Source of the DNA: Streptomyces sp. CA-210063
Lineage (GTDB): Bacteria > Actinomycetota > Actinomycetes > Streptomycetales > Streptomycetaceae
DNA: 64,000 nucleotides
Assembly: GCF_024612015.1 (NCBI RefSeq)
Contig: NZ_CP102512.1
Span: 9,424,001-9,488,000, forward strand
Direction: 5' to 3'
Shown: positions 45,349-54,544 of the stretch, piece by piece
Layout of the letters: each line of letters begins with the position of its first letter
Numbering within the stretch: position 1 is the stretch's first letter
Notes under the pieces: generated by a model
What the model was told of the DNA's origin: nothing
Seen by the model: the letters and a program-made list of their open reading frames with translations, nothing else
Databases searched by the model: none
Translations under genes and position numbers: made by a program

Positions 45349-46308
45349 CTACGCGCGGGCCCGAGCGCGGTAGGCGGTCGGCGAAGTGCCGTACACCTCG
45401 CGGAACGCCCGGCTGAACACGGCGAGATCGGTGAACCCCCAGCGGACGCAGATCTCGGTGAGGGTGGCTTCGCCTCCCCGGTGGGTCAGCAGGTCGCGCC
45501 GGCACCGCTCCAGCCTCTGCCGCCGGATCACCTGGGACACCATCTGTCCCCGGCCGGCGAACATCCGCTGGAGCTGGCGTGTCGACACGAAGTGCGCCTG
45601 CGCGACGCGTTCCGGGGACAGGTCCGGATCACCGAGATGCTCCGCGATGTAGGTGTCGATCTGCCGCAGCAGGCTCGCGCGGCGGTCGGTGCCGGCGCCG
45701 AAGCCGTGTGCCTCTGTCGCGATGGTCGCCACCAGGTCGCCGATCTCGTCGGCGATCCGGATGGCACCCCCTTCGCTGACGACCGGCTTCTCGACGAGCA
45801 GGTCGGTCAGCATCCTGCTCAGCACCCCGGTGATACCGCTGCCGCCGTCCAGCGTCCGGCAGGTCAGCCTGGCCGACTCGCTGTCGCTGAGCCGGATCGT
45901 GTCGCGGGGCCAGGTGAAGACGGCGATGTCCCAGCAGGGGGAGCCGGCACCCGAGCGAAGCGACCAGTGAAAGGGCCGCTCCGTCTCGTAGACGACGAAG
46001 TCGCCGGGGCGGAGCACCGCGTCGTGCCCGTCCTGCTCGGCACGTGCCGCACCGCGGCGGACCAGGCAGACCTGGAGGTAGCGGTCGCCGTCGCGCCGCA
46101 GCAGTTCCTTCGTACGAAGGACGTCCTGGTCCACCGAGCGGACTCCCGACACCCGGAGGTGGCCGAGGAAGTCGCTGCGCACGGCGCCGTCGAACGTGCC
46201 GCCGTCCCGCTCGACGTCCACGTCCAGGCTGACGAAATGGTCCCGGAGGAGCTCCCGCCAGACCTCTCGCCGGCTGGTGTTCGTCTCGTTCGAGCCCACC
46301 ACCGTCAT
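45349..46308 (-). CDS. AraC-family regulator
   Basis: 319 aa. An N-terminal AraC_binding_2 cupin-like ligand domain (WRELLRDHFVSLDVDVERDG through RPGDFVVYETERPFHW) precedes the C-terminal double helix-turn-helix (LSPERVAQAHFVSTRQLQRM, then TEICVRWGFTDLAVFSRAFR and YGTSPTAYR). It converges on the reductase gene with seven bases between, and its promoter faces moaE. It is placed to control one or both halves of the molybdoenzyme module. Confidence 0.9.
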   Translation of the reverse strand: MTVVGSNETNTSRREVWRELLRDHFVSLDVDVERDGGTFDGAVRSDFLGHLRVSGVRSVDQDVLRTKELLRRDGDRYLQVCLVRRGAARAEQDGHDAVLRPGDFVVYETERPFHWSLRSGAGSPCWDIAVFTWPRDTIRLSDSESARLTCRTLDGGSGITGVLSRMLTDLLVEKPVVSEGGAIRIADEIGDLVATIATEAHGFGAGTDRRASLLRQIDTYIAEHLGDPDLSPERVAQAHFVSTRQLQRMFAGRGQMVSQVIRRQRLERCRRDLLTHRGGEATLTEICVRWGFTDLAVFSRAFREVYGTSPTAYRARARA

Positions 46309-46549
46309 GGCCTACCTCGCTCGTATCCCGTGTCCACTCGGCTCGGCGTTGCACGAGTACTTGTGCACCAGAGTGTCGGCCATGTCCAGAGGCGGATCGT
46401 TGTTGCCGTGTAAATAACCGGAAAACCCTGATTCAGCGGCACGTACCCGTCGTCGCCGGTCAAATGCCTGTCGCACGGAGTCCGGTACGGCAGGCCCGGG
46501 CCGGTGAGGATGAACGCCAGTGCCGGTCCAGAACGCGAGGGAACACATC
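46309..46549. promoter_or_regulatory. Divergent araC/moaE promoter region
   Basis: No gene. It must contain promoters for both the AraC regulator and moaEAD. GCGAGGGA at 46536-46543 is the moaE ribosome site. No riboswitch fold could be assigned by eye. Confidence 0.45.
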
Positions 46550-47104
46550 GTGACAGCCGTCGTGAATGATCAGATCCGCAGTCCGGAAGAACCGGTCGAG
46601 GACGTCCGAGTGGCCCTGACCCAGGACCGCGTCCCGGTCGCCGAGGCGATCGAATGGGCGACCGTGCCGCACTGCGGCGCGGTCGTCACGTTCACCGGCA
46701 CGGTGCGCGACCACAACGACGACCTGGAGGGCCACCGCACCGGGATCGTCGGGATCGACTACGAGGCGTTCGACCGGCATGTCGAGCCGCGCCTGCGGCA
46801 GATCGCCCTCGCCGCCCGGGACCGGTGGCCCGCCCTCGGGCGCGTGGCGTTGTTCCACCGCGTCGGGCCGGTGCCGGTCACCGAGGCGAGCGTCCTGGTC
46901 GTGGTCTCCGCACCGCACCGCGGCGAGGCGTTCACCGCGGCCCGCTTCTGCATCGACGTCCTCAAGGAGTCCGTTCCGGTGTGGAAACGCGAATACGGCG
47001 GGGACGGTACGAGCGGCTGGGTGGCGACCGGGAACCGGATCGACGACGTCTCCGTCGCGGCGAGTCGCTGGCGCCTCGCCCGGAACCCGGAACCGGCGGC
47101 GTGA
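46550..47104 (+). CDS. moaE: Molybdopterin synthase large subunit
   Basis: 184 aa. MoaE features are HCGAVVTFTGTVRDHN, GIVGIDYEAFDRHVEPRL, ALFHRVGPVPVTEASVLVVV, PHRGEAFTAARFCIDVLKES and the active-site VPVWKREY. With MoaD it converts precursor Z (cPMP) to molybdopterin by adding two sulfurs. GTG 46550 has a good ribosome site. A 25-residue N-terminal extension precedes the fold. Its stop overlaps the moaA ATG (TGATG). Confidence 0.92.
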   Translation: MTAVVNDQIRSPEEPVEDVRVALTQDRVPVAEAIEWATVPHCGAVVTFTGTVRDHNDDLEGHRTGIVGIDYEAFDRHVEPRLRQIALAARDRWPALGRVALFHRVGPVPVTEASVLVVVSAPHRGEAFTAARFCIDVLKESVPVWKREYGGDGTSGWVATGNRIDDVSVAASRWRLARNPEPAA

Positions 47105-48117
47105 TGATCCAGCTTGTCACCGACCGCCGGTACCGTCACCTTCGCGACCTGCGGATCTCCATCACCGACCGGTGCAACCTCCGATGCCGGTACTGCATGC
47201 CGCGCGAGCATTTCGGCCCGGGGCACCATTACCTGGAGCCCGCCGACCTGCTGACCTTCGACGAGATCGCACGCCTGGCGCGGGTGTTCGCCTCCCTCGG
47301 CGTGCGCAAGATCCGGCTCACCGGGGGTGAGCCGCTGCTGCGTCGCGGCGTCGCGGACCTCGTGGCGCTGCTCGCCGCGGTACCCGGGCTCGATCTCGCG
47401 ATGACGACCAACGGGCTGCTGTTGCCGGCCTTCGCGGAGCGCCTCGCACAGGCCGGGCTGCGCCGGGTGACGGTGAGCCTGGACGCGCTCGACGACGCCG
47501 TGTTCCGGGCAGTCGCCGACACCGCGGTGCCGGTGCGCCGGGTCCTCGACGGGATCGACGCGGCCGCACGCGCCGGCCTCAACCCCGTCAAGGTGAACAT
47601 GGTGGTGAAGCGGGGAGTCAACGACGGGTGCGTGCTGCCGATGGTCGAGCGGTTCCGGGGCAGCGGCCACATCCTGCGCTTCATCGAGTACATGGACGTA
47701 GGAGCCACGAACGAGTGGCAGCTCGGCGAGGTGCTGCCCGCCGCCGAGATCGTGCGCCTGATCGACGGCCGTTACCCGCTCGAACCTCTCGACGCGACCG
47801 GCGTCGGTGAGGTGGCCACCCGCTACCGCTTCCGGGACGGCGCCGGGGAGATCGGTGTCATCGGCTCGGTGACGCGGCCGTTCTGCGGGGACTGCACGCG
47901 AGCCCGGCTGTCCGCCGAGGGGAAGGTCCACACGTGCCTGTTCTCCTCCGGCGGGACCGACCTGCGGGCGTTGCTGCGAGCGGGCGCCTCCGACGAGGAA
48001 CTGTGCTCCGCCGTGCGCGCACTCTGGGGCGCCCGGGAGGACCGCTATTCGGAGTTGCGCGGACGCCGCGCACCCTCACGCGGTGATCGGGTGGAGATGT
48101 CTTACATCGGCGGGTGA
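47104..48117 (+). CDS. moaA: GTP 3',8-cyclase (radical SAM)
   Basis: 337 aa. The radical-SAM cluster motif CNLRCRYC is at residues about 24-31; IRLTGGEPLLR binds SAM; the C-terminal cluster uses FCGDCTRARLSAEGKVHTC; the end is the conserved GG (MSYIGG). It turns GTP into the cyclic intermediate that MoaC makes into cPMP. It is coupled to moaE by a TGATG overlap. No moaC is present, so it depends on a moaC elsewhere. Confidence 0.93.
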   Translation: MIQLVTDRRYRHLRDLRISITDRCNLRCRYCMPREHFGPGHHYLEPADLLTFDEIARLARVFASLGVRKIRLTGGEPLLRRGVADLVALLAAVPGLDLAMTTNGLLLPAFAERLAQAGLRRVTVSLDALDDAVFRAVADTAVPVRRVLDGIDAAARAGLNPVKVNMVVKRGVNDGCVLPMVERFRGSGHILRFIEYMDVGATNEWQLGEVLPAAEIVRLIDGRYPLEPLDATGVGEVATRYRFRDGAGEIGVIGSVTRPFCGDCTRARLSAEGKVHTCLFSSGGTDLRALLRAGASDEELCSAVRALWGAREDRYSELRGRRAPSRGDRVEMSYIGG

Positions 48118-48142
48118 CCTGGAACGAAGGGGAGATTGGCTC

Positions 48143-48388
48143 ATGCCCACAATGCTGCTGTTCGCGGCCGCGCGGGAGGCGGCGGGCCGAGGGCGCGACG
48201 TGATTCCCGGCGGCACGCTCGGCGAGGTGCTCGACGAGGCACGCCGGCGCTACGGCGGTGAGTTCGCCCACGTGCTGGCTAACTCACGGGTGTGGTTCAA
48301 CGGAGAGATGCTGAACGACGAGATGCACGGCGCCCCGTGCGAGGACGGCGACGAGATCGCTGTGCTGCCACCGATCAGTGGCGGATGA
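48143..48388 (+). CDS. moaD: Molybdopterin synthase sulfur carrier
   Basis: 81 aa, ubiquitin-like, ending in PPISGG. The C-terminal Gly becomes the thiocarboxylate that delivers sulfur to MoaE. AREAAGRGRDVI, TLGEVLDEARRRYG and EDGDEIAVLPP are typical of the family. GGGGAG sits nine bases before ATG 48143. It is third in the moaE-moaA-moaD operon. Confidence 0.92.
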   Translation: MPTMLLFAAAREAAGRGRDVIPGGTLGEVLDEARRRYGGEFAHVLANSRVWFNGEMLNDEMHGAPCEDGDEIAVLPPISGG

Positions 48389-48681
48389 TCACCGGTGGTC
48401 CTGCTCTCCGTCGACGGTCACCGCGCCGCGCTGACGGCGCTACCCAGCCGGCGACCCCGAGTCGCCCGGCCGCCGGAACCATGCGCGGACTGGTCCTGAC
48501 CGAAGACGATCACCCGACCACTGGTCAAGTCGGTGAGCCGGTGCTGGGTCGCGAAACCGTCCTCGGATCCGCCGAGTTCGGGCACGCACCCACACCGTTG
48601 CGGGTGTCGCGGAAGAAGACATTTCAGTTTCGGAGCAATACCGTGAGGTGAGGAATCGAAGATGAAGTACAGGTACCTGTA
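48389..48681. other. No convincing gene
   Basis: 293 bp between moaD and the CBS gene with only unsupported frames. It probably carries the terminator of moaEAD and the promoter of the next gene. Confidence 0.4.
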
Positions 48682-49122
48682 ATGAGCAGCGTCACGGGCA
48701 GATCCATGACCTATGAATCCGCTGTGCGGAGTCGCGTTGCAGATGTCATGGTCACCTGTCCCAAGACCCTGGGACCGCTCTCCAGGGTGGACGACCTCCG
48801 AGCTCTTTTCAGCGACGATCACGTCCACATGGCCCTGGTCGTCAACTCGGACGGACGGCTCATCACGACGATCGAGCGACCGGACATCCCCGAAGCCGCC
48901 TACAACTCCGCGGCCGTCACGGAGTTCGGAACTCTCGTCGGCAGAACGGTGCAGGCGTCGTACCCACTTGATGCTGCTACAACAGCGATGAGATTCGAGG
49001 CGCGACGTCGGTTGGCGGTGGTCGATGATTTCGGTCGACTGCTGGGGCTGCTATGCCTGAAGCGAGACGGAACCGGATACTGTTCGAATGAAGGGATCCG
49101 CGCCCGCGCTGACGAAAGGTAA
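48682..49122 (+). CDS. CBS-domain pair protein
   Basis: 146 aa with two CBS repeats: VADVMVTCPKTLGPLSRVDD then HVHMALVVNSDGRLITTIER for the first, VGRTVQASYPLDAATTAMRF then RRLAVVDDFGRLLGLLCLKR for the second. Stand-alone CBS pairs bind adenosine nucleotides and act as energy sensors. The partner is unknown; the setting after the molybdenum genes may be chance. The ribosome site is weak. Confidence 0.8.
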   Translation: MSSVTGRSMTYESAVRSRVADVMVTCPKTLGPLSRVDDLRALFSDDHVHMALVVNSDGRLITTIERPDIPEAAYNSAAVTEFGTLVGRTVQASYPLDAATTAMRFEARRRLAVVDDFGRLLGLLCLKRDGTGYCSNEGIRARADER

Positions 49123-49682
49123 CGAGCGCACTCTTCGTCTCCAATGAGCTGTTCCCGGTAACCCTCGGCCACCGTCCGTGAGTGCGAGGTGCGTCGCGCG
49201 ATCTGCGGCATCCCCAAGTTCAGGCAGATGTAAGGCCCCTGGTAGGAACGATCTTGCGACAGAATGATCCGACCGAAGGGCCTCATGTGCCGACCGGCAT
49301 CGGAGCCCACTCCGGGGTTGCGGCCACGATGCGCAACACCCCGCCCTCTGGGCTCACTTGCTCCACCCGCACTCCGCTCAGGTGCGGCAACACCCCTCGG
49401 TGACGAGACCTATGTGTCACCCCTGCCTCCCCTGACCAGTAGCTGGGGGGCAGCAGGTCGGCACGACCCGCGAGCGTGGCGACGGCGGCATCGAGCAGGC
49501 GCGGGTGAGCTCCGGCCACCCGCCGCAGTGAAGCCGGTCTGCTCACGGCTTCACCGCTGGTTCGTGCGGATCCTCGGGTCCGGGCTTATGTGGTTGCCCG
49601 TCCTTATCTTTGCGAGTGGTCCAGCGGGTTGTCGGCGTGCCCGCGGCAACCGGTCTCACATCCATGAGGCGGCGGTTTGCGT
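49123..49682. other. Gap with transposase scrap
   Basis: No intact gene. On the minus strand around 49283-49410 a frame reads VLPHLSGVRVEQVSPEGGVL then RIVAATPEW, which resembles the N-terminus of ISL3-type transposases. The rest has no match. Confidence 0.4.
49283..49410 (-). pseudogene. ISL3-type transposase N-terminal scrap
   Basis: VLPHLSGVRVEQVSPEGGVL followed by RIVAATPEWAP fits the first beta-strands of ISL3 transposases (FPHLxxVxVExVxxxGxxVxI). The zinc-finger cysteines that should follow are missing, so it is a short remnant. Confidence 0.4.
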
Positions 49683-50642
49683 TCACCGTCTCCTCCCCGG
49701 AAACAGGCGCTGGGCGTTGGCCGTCGTCAGGGAACGCCATGTGGTCCCGTCCACCGGTGACTCGGCCGCGTCGATCGCCGCGATATGGGCGTCGGCCAGT
49801 GGGGGAGGCGTCCAGCAGTAGTCGCTGCCGTACAGCACGCGGTCCGGATCGACGAGTTCGAGGAGCGCCGGGACCTGGCGTGGGAAGGCAGTGCCCGCCA
49901 TGTCGTAGTACAGGCCGCGCAGTTGCTGCACAGCGTCGGGGGTGGGCGGCTGCTGCGCAGGCAGGAAGAGTTTCATGAACTCGTTGATGCGGTCGGCGAG
50001 GACGGGAATCGTGCCGCCGCAGTGCGGGACGATCACCCGCATGTTCGGGTGACGTGTCAAAACGCCCGCCATCACCAGGTCGATGACGGTGCGGGCCGTG
50101 TCGAAGATGTACTCGACCATCGGACGCGGTCTGCCGAGCGCGGACTGTTCCCAGCACACCGGTGAGGTGGGGTGCAGGAAGACCACGGCCTGTCTGCGGT
50201 CGAGTTCCGCGAAGACCGGGTCGAGGCGCTGATCGCCCAGGTACACGCCGTGCGTGTGACTCAGCAGGGCCACGCCGTCGGCGCCGAGTTCGTCGAAGGC
50301 ATATGCGATCTCCTCCAGCGCGCCGTCCACGTCCGGGAGGGGGAGCGAGGCGAAGTTGCCGAAGCGGCCCGGGTGGTCCCGGGTCAGCCCGGCGGTGTAC
50401 TCGTTGACGCGCCGAGCCAGGGGACGGGCCGCCTTGTCGTCGCCGAAGTGCACGCCGGGGGAGGACATGGACAGCATCGCGGTCTCGATGCCGTTGCGGT
50501 CCATCAGGTCCAGGTGTGCCTGCACGGACCATGACGGCCAACTGCCCATGCCGTCGGGGTGGGTGTGGCCCGCTGCCGTCGCCTGCTGGACGTAGAAGTC
50601 GGGCAGGAGGTGGGCGTGGACGTCGATGAGGCTGGAGGGCAT
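49683..50642 (-). CDS. Amidohydrolase, ACMSD/decarboxylase-like
   Basis: 319 aa of the amidohydrolase_2 family. Metal ligands are the DVHAHLLPDFY motif at residues about 7-17, a central VVFLHPTSP His, VIVPHCGGTIPVL and DRVLYGSDYCWTPP (the last Asp). The family includes nonoxidative aromatic decarboxylases such as 6-methylsalicylate, gamma-resorcylate and ACMS decarboxylases, as well as hydrolases; which one cannot be said. ATG 50642 begins at the metal motif. It lies downstream of the broken STAND gene on the same strand, with a GAGGC repeat run just before it. Confidence 0.88.
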   Translation of the reverse strand: MPSSLIDVHAHLLPDFYVQQATAAGHTHPDGMGSWPSWSVQAHLDLMDRNGIETAMLSMSSPGVHFGDDKAARPLARRVNEYTAGLTRDHPGRFGNFASLPLPDVDGALEEIAYAFDELGADGVALLSHTHGVYLGDQRLDPVFAELDRRQAVVFLHPTSPVCWEQSALGRPRPMVEYIFDTARTVIDLVMAGVLTRHPNMRVIVPHCGGTIPVLADRINEFMKLFLPAQQPPTPDAVQQLRGLYYDMAGTAFPRQVPALLELVDPDRVLYGSDYCWTPPPLADAHIAAIDAAESPVDGTTWRSLTTANAQRLFPGRRR

Positions 50643-50673
50643 GACCTGGGGTCCTGTTCGTAGGGCTTGAAAC

Positions 50674-50703
50674 GAGGCGAGGCGAGGCGAGGCGGGGCGA
50701 GGC
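50674..50703. repeat. Pentanucleotide (GAGGC) run
   Basis: Six units of GAGGC, one as GGGGC, lie in the 84 bp between the STAND remnant and the amidohydrolase ATG. On the coding strand they read GCCTC. A 5-bp unit changes spacing out of codon phase when copy number changes. Confidence 0.75.
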
Positions 50704-50726
50704 GGGGGCGGGTGTCGGGCTCGGCT

Positions 50727-53439
50727 CACTCCACCTGTTCGCGTCCGGCCAGCCGCACCTCTTCGTTGTCCAGGGCTGCCTGGAGGCGGCGCAGCACGGT
50801 GTCGGCCAGCACGGTGGTGAGTTGGTCCACCGCCGTGGTGTGCCCCCCCGCCGCGGTACAGCAGTTCGGCCCGCTGCTGCCGGATACGCAGGGAGCGTGG
50901 GTGGTCGGGCGCCGAATACCCGCTCGACCGTCCGGTGATGCTGCTCAAGTCGCTCCACTGCCGCGGTGGTGTCTCCGGCGACACCACGCCAGAAGGCCAG
51001 GTTGGTGTGGCAGGTCAGGGTGGTGGGGTGCTCGGCGCCCAATGCGAGTTCGGCGTCGCCGGCCGCCGTGACGAACTGCTCGATCGCCAGATCGTGGTCT
51101 CGGGCGATCCCGTGCCAGTAGGCGAGGTTGTGGCGAGCGATGAGAGTGTCGTGGTGCAGTCGTCCGAGGACGGAGACCAGTCCGTCCACCGCTCTCTGGT
51201 ACGTGGCGACGGCCGACCGCACGTCACCCGTCTCCCCGATCCACCGGCTGAGGTCGGCGAGGACCCGCAGCGTCGACGGGTGCCGCGGTCCGAGGCCGCG
51301 CTCCAGGACCCGGGCGAGCGCGGCGTAGGCGTCGCGGGCGCCGACGGCGTCCCCGGACAGGCCGCGGCACAGGGCGACATGCTCCTCGGCGGCCGTCACC
51401 AGGGGATCGTCCGCGGTGAGCACCGCTCGCGCCTCGGCGGCCAGGGTGACGAAGTCGGCCAGTGCGGCGATGATCAGACCCGACTCCATCCGCAGGCGGG
51501 CCTCGTGCAGCCGGATGGACAGCGTGTCCGGGTCGGCCGGACCGAGACCGTCCTCCGCCTCGCGCCGGAGCTCCTCCAGCAACCGTACGGCCGCCGCGGC
51601 GTTCCCCAAGTCACCTTCCGCCTGGGCCACCTGAGCCCGCAGCGCCAGCAGATCCCGATGTCCGGCGGGGAGTCGCAGCCGGGCCCGGTCGGCGAGCTCC
51701 GTCGTCATGGTCCGTGCCGCGTCGTGGCGGCCCAGGCCGGCCAGGTGCGGCCCCAGCCTGCGGAGCAGCGGGGTGCATGCCGCCGTCGCACCAGAGGTGA
51801 TCGTCGGCGTGCGCCAGCAGTGCTTCGGCGCAGCGGTACAGCGCGGTCGTCGTCTCGGGCGCGCAGTCGGGCGCGGACCACACCTCTTCCAGGGCATCGG
51901 CGGCCGCCGTGGCGATTCCCGCGCGGTGGTGCACCGGTACGCCGTCGCGGACCGCCCGCTGGACGAGGGAGTGCACCTCGACGACGGCTGGGCCGGACGG
52001 TCCCCGGTGGGTGACGAGACTCAACCGGTGCAGGGCGCGCAATGCGAGGAGGTTGCTTCGCGAGGGAAGGCTTCCCCGCTCGGCGTGTTCACCCCGCGAG
52101 GCGAGGTGGTCACCGCCGAGCCAGGCGCGGGCCGCCGGGCCGAGCAGGACCGCTTCCGGAATACCGTCGGGCGCCAGCATGGAGATCAACTCGAGCATGG
52201 CACGGGCGGCCCCGGGCGGAGCCAGTGACTCCGCTCGCACGAGGGCGAGTTGGAGGGTACTCGTGACCGTACCGCCGTGTTCGTCGGCGGGGGACGACGA
52301 CGGGAGCAGCCCGGCCAGGCTCTCCCGCTCGTCGGCCAGAAGGCTCTGATACGAGGGAAGATCCATGCCGGTGTCGATGAGGAAGGCCGCCGCCTGGGAG
52401 AGGGCCAATGGAAAGCGGCCGAGCACCGCGGTGAGAGCGGCCACATCCTCCGGACGGTGCGTCAGGAGCTCGTGCGTCCCGGCGGCGGGGTCCGGATCCA
52501 GCGACAGCCGGTCAGCCAGGTACCCGGTGGCCTCATCGACGGTGAACACGCCGACGCCGATCACCCGGACGCCCGGGCGGAGCAGCGTGGCATCCCGTCG
52601 GCGGGTGGTGACGAGGGTCCGGCCCGCGTCTCCGGCCGGCCACAGTCCGGCTACTTCGCCGAGGTCGTCGACATCGTCGAGGACCACCAGTCAGGAAGTC
52701 CCGGTCGACCGCAGCCAGGCGAGGAACAGGTCAGCCTGGGTCTCGTCGTCACTGCCGGGGCCGACGCCGGGCGTGGCGCCGTCGCCGGTGACGCTGGCCC
52801 GTGAGAGCGCGCTCCAGGCGCGGGCATAACCGTCCAGGACGGAAGCACGGTTGTCGGCGGCGACCCAGAGCAGAAACTCGATGCGCCGCTCGGCACGGTG
52901 GAACGCCGCCGCGGCCAGCTGCGACTTGCCGACGCCGCCCGCACCGGTGAGCAGGATCCGCCGTACGGAATCGTCCGCGAGACCTTCGTCGATGCGCTCG
53001 GCGAACTCGTCACGCCGTCGCAGCGCGGCGGCATCGCCAGGCGGACGCCCGATGACGACCGGGCCCCCGTCTCCCGCGGCCGCACGGTGGCCGGCTCTGG
53101 CGATCCGGTGGTGGGGCCACCGCTCCGGTACTCCCGCGCGGCGCGCCACAGGGTCTGCCAGCGCGCCACCGCGGTCCGGTCGGCCGCGGGGCCACCAGCC
53201 GCCTGCTCGATGGTGCGCACCAAGGCCATGACGGCCTCGAACTGGCGGGGCACCGATCGTCCGCCGGTCCATTCGCCGAGCCGACGTGCGTTGACGGCGA
53301 CCCGGCGCCCGGACGGCAGCACCACCGCGCCGGCCCGCCGGGCCAGGGCCCCGTCCGAGACGTCCGGCAGTCGGCGACGCAGCCGGGTGAGCTCCGCCGC
53401 GAAGTCGAGCCGAGGATCACCGGTTCCCTGCCCACTCAT
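50727..53439 (-). pseudogene. Third STAND (NB-ARC/TPR) gene, broken
   Basis: Starts at ATG 53439 (MSGQGTGDPRLDFAAELTRL) with an XRE-like N-terminus. It shifts frame near 53090 to enter the NB-ARC P-loop (LLTGAGGVGKSQLAAAAF). An in-frame TGA at 52691-52693 replaces the Trp expected before LVVLDDVDDL. Further shifts occur near 51775 and again near 50850, beside a run of seven C, before the last TPR stretch (HTTAVDQLTTVLADTVLRRL) ends at 50727. One nonsense codon plus three frameshifts make it non-functional unless some are sequencing errors. It is similar in layout to the intact gene at 24301-26853. Confidence 0.8.
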
Positions 53440-53667
53440 GTACGGCGCCCCTTTGAGCCAAGGCCGGCTCCGGCGTGTGGTGGTCCACACGGTCACCGAC
53501 TCCCCCCCCGGAGCAGCCGCTCACCACGCGGCCGACCTGACGCCAGGCTGGGCGTGTCCCAACGGCTGCGAACGTCAGCGAGCATGCTACGGCCCAGCGT
53601 CCAGGCGCGGGAGGACCACGCTCTCTCCCCGGGCCGCCTGTTGACCATGGTGGGACGACGTGGAAAG

Positions 53668-53693
53668 CTGGTCCTACCAGTTGGTCCTACCGA
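53668..53693. promoter_or_regulatory. GntR operators, own promoter
   Basis: CTGGTCCTACCAG (53668-53680, a perfect palindrome around T) is followed directly by TTGGTCCTACCGA (53681-53693). They lie 20 bp ahead of the gntR start. The TTGGTCCTACC core recurs at three sites by the neighbouring genes. Confidence 0.7.
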
Positions 53694-53713
53694 TGGCAGG
53701 GTGCGAGGAGTCC

Positions 53714-54418
53714 ATGGCGTCACAGCAGTCGCAGGGCCGTCGGCGCAAGCCGGAGCTCGTCGCGGAGGCGTTGCTGGCGAGGATCCGGGAGGGAGAACTT
53801 CCGGTCGGCCGGCGACTGCCCTCGGAGCGGGACCTGGCGAGTGAGTACGGCGTGAGCCGGAATGCCATTCGCGAGGCGCTCGCCGTGCTCCAGCTCAGCG
53901 GCCATGTCGAGACCCGGCTCGGGGACGGCAGCTACATCGCGCAGCCGGAAGGCCCGGCCCGTGACGAGAACGACGCCGGGCTCGTCGCCGCGCTGAACAT
54001 CACCGAGTTGCTGCAGGCACGCGAGGCGCTGGAGCTCGCGAGTGCCCTGACGGCGATCCGCAGGGCGACCCGGTCGGACCTGCTCAAGATGGATGCTCTC
54101 GTGGCGGAGATGGAAGAGCATCTGGAGCAGGACGACTACGAGAGCTATCTGCGCACCACGATGGACCTGCACCGGGCGGTCGCCGCAGCATCGCGTACGC
54201 CGCTGCTGGTCACCCTGGTCAAGGAGCTGACCATCAAGCACCAGAGCCACGAATGGCTGCTGCACACCCGGTACACCCCGGCGATCGGCGCGTATTCGCT
54301 GGATGTGCACAGGGCGCTGGTCAGGGCGATCCGCGACAAGGACGTGGTCGCGGTGTACGAGGCGACGAGCCGGCACTATCACGACTATCCGGTGCTGCAG
54401 GGGCTGGGCCAGGGATAG
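53714..54418 (+). CDS. FadR-type GntR repressor
   Basis: 234 aa. The winged helix-turn-helix comprises GELPVGRRLPSERDLASEYG and VSRNAIREALAVLQLSGHVE (positions about 28-70); the FCD helical effector domain follows, with metal-ligand-like residues in DLHRAVAAAS and HQSHEW/SRHYHDYP. ATG 53714 follows GCGAGGAG. FadR-type regulators bind TNGTNNNACNA-like sites, matching the repeats around here. It likely represses itself, the aminotransferase and the ABC operon until an amino or organic acid binds. Confidence 0.92.
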   Translation: MASQQSQGRRRKPELVAEALLARIREGELPVGRRLPSERDLASEYGVSRNAIREALAVLQLSGHVETRLGDGSYIAQPEGPARDENDAGLVAALNITELLQAREALELASALTAIRRATRSDLLKMDALVAEMEEHLEQDDYESYLRTTMDLHRAVAAASRTPLLVTLVKELTIKHQSHEWLLHTRYTPAIGAYSLDVHRALVRAIRDKDVVAVYEATSRHYHDYPVLQGLGQG

Positions 54419-54426
54419 GGAAGGCT

Positions 54427-54466
54427 CCCGGGCCCGGCCGGTCTCACCGGTCGGCCGGGTCCCGGG
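54427..54466. terminator. Bidirectional terminator
   Basis: Arms CCCGGGCCCGGCCG (54427-54440) and CGGCCGGGTCCCGGG (54452-54466) pair with one bulged T between the converging gntR and aminotransferase genes. Confidence 0.7.
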
Positions 54467-54544
54467 GACGCACCAAATTCTCGCCGTCCTCGAGCGGGCG
54501 GTCACGGGATCGCTCCAGTTGGTTCGGGTCAAGGGATGGGTACG

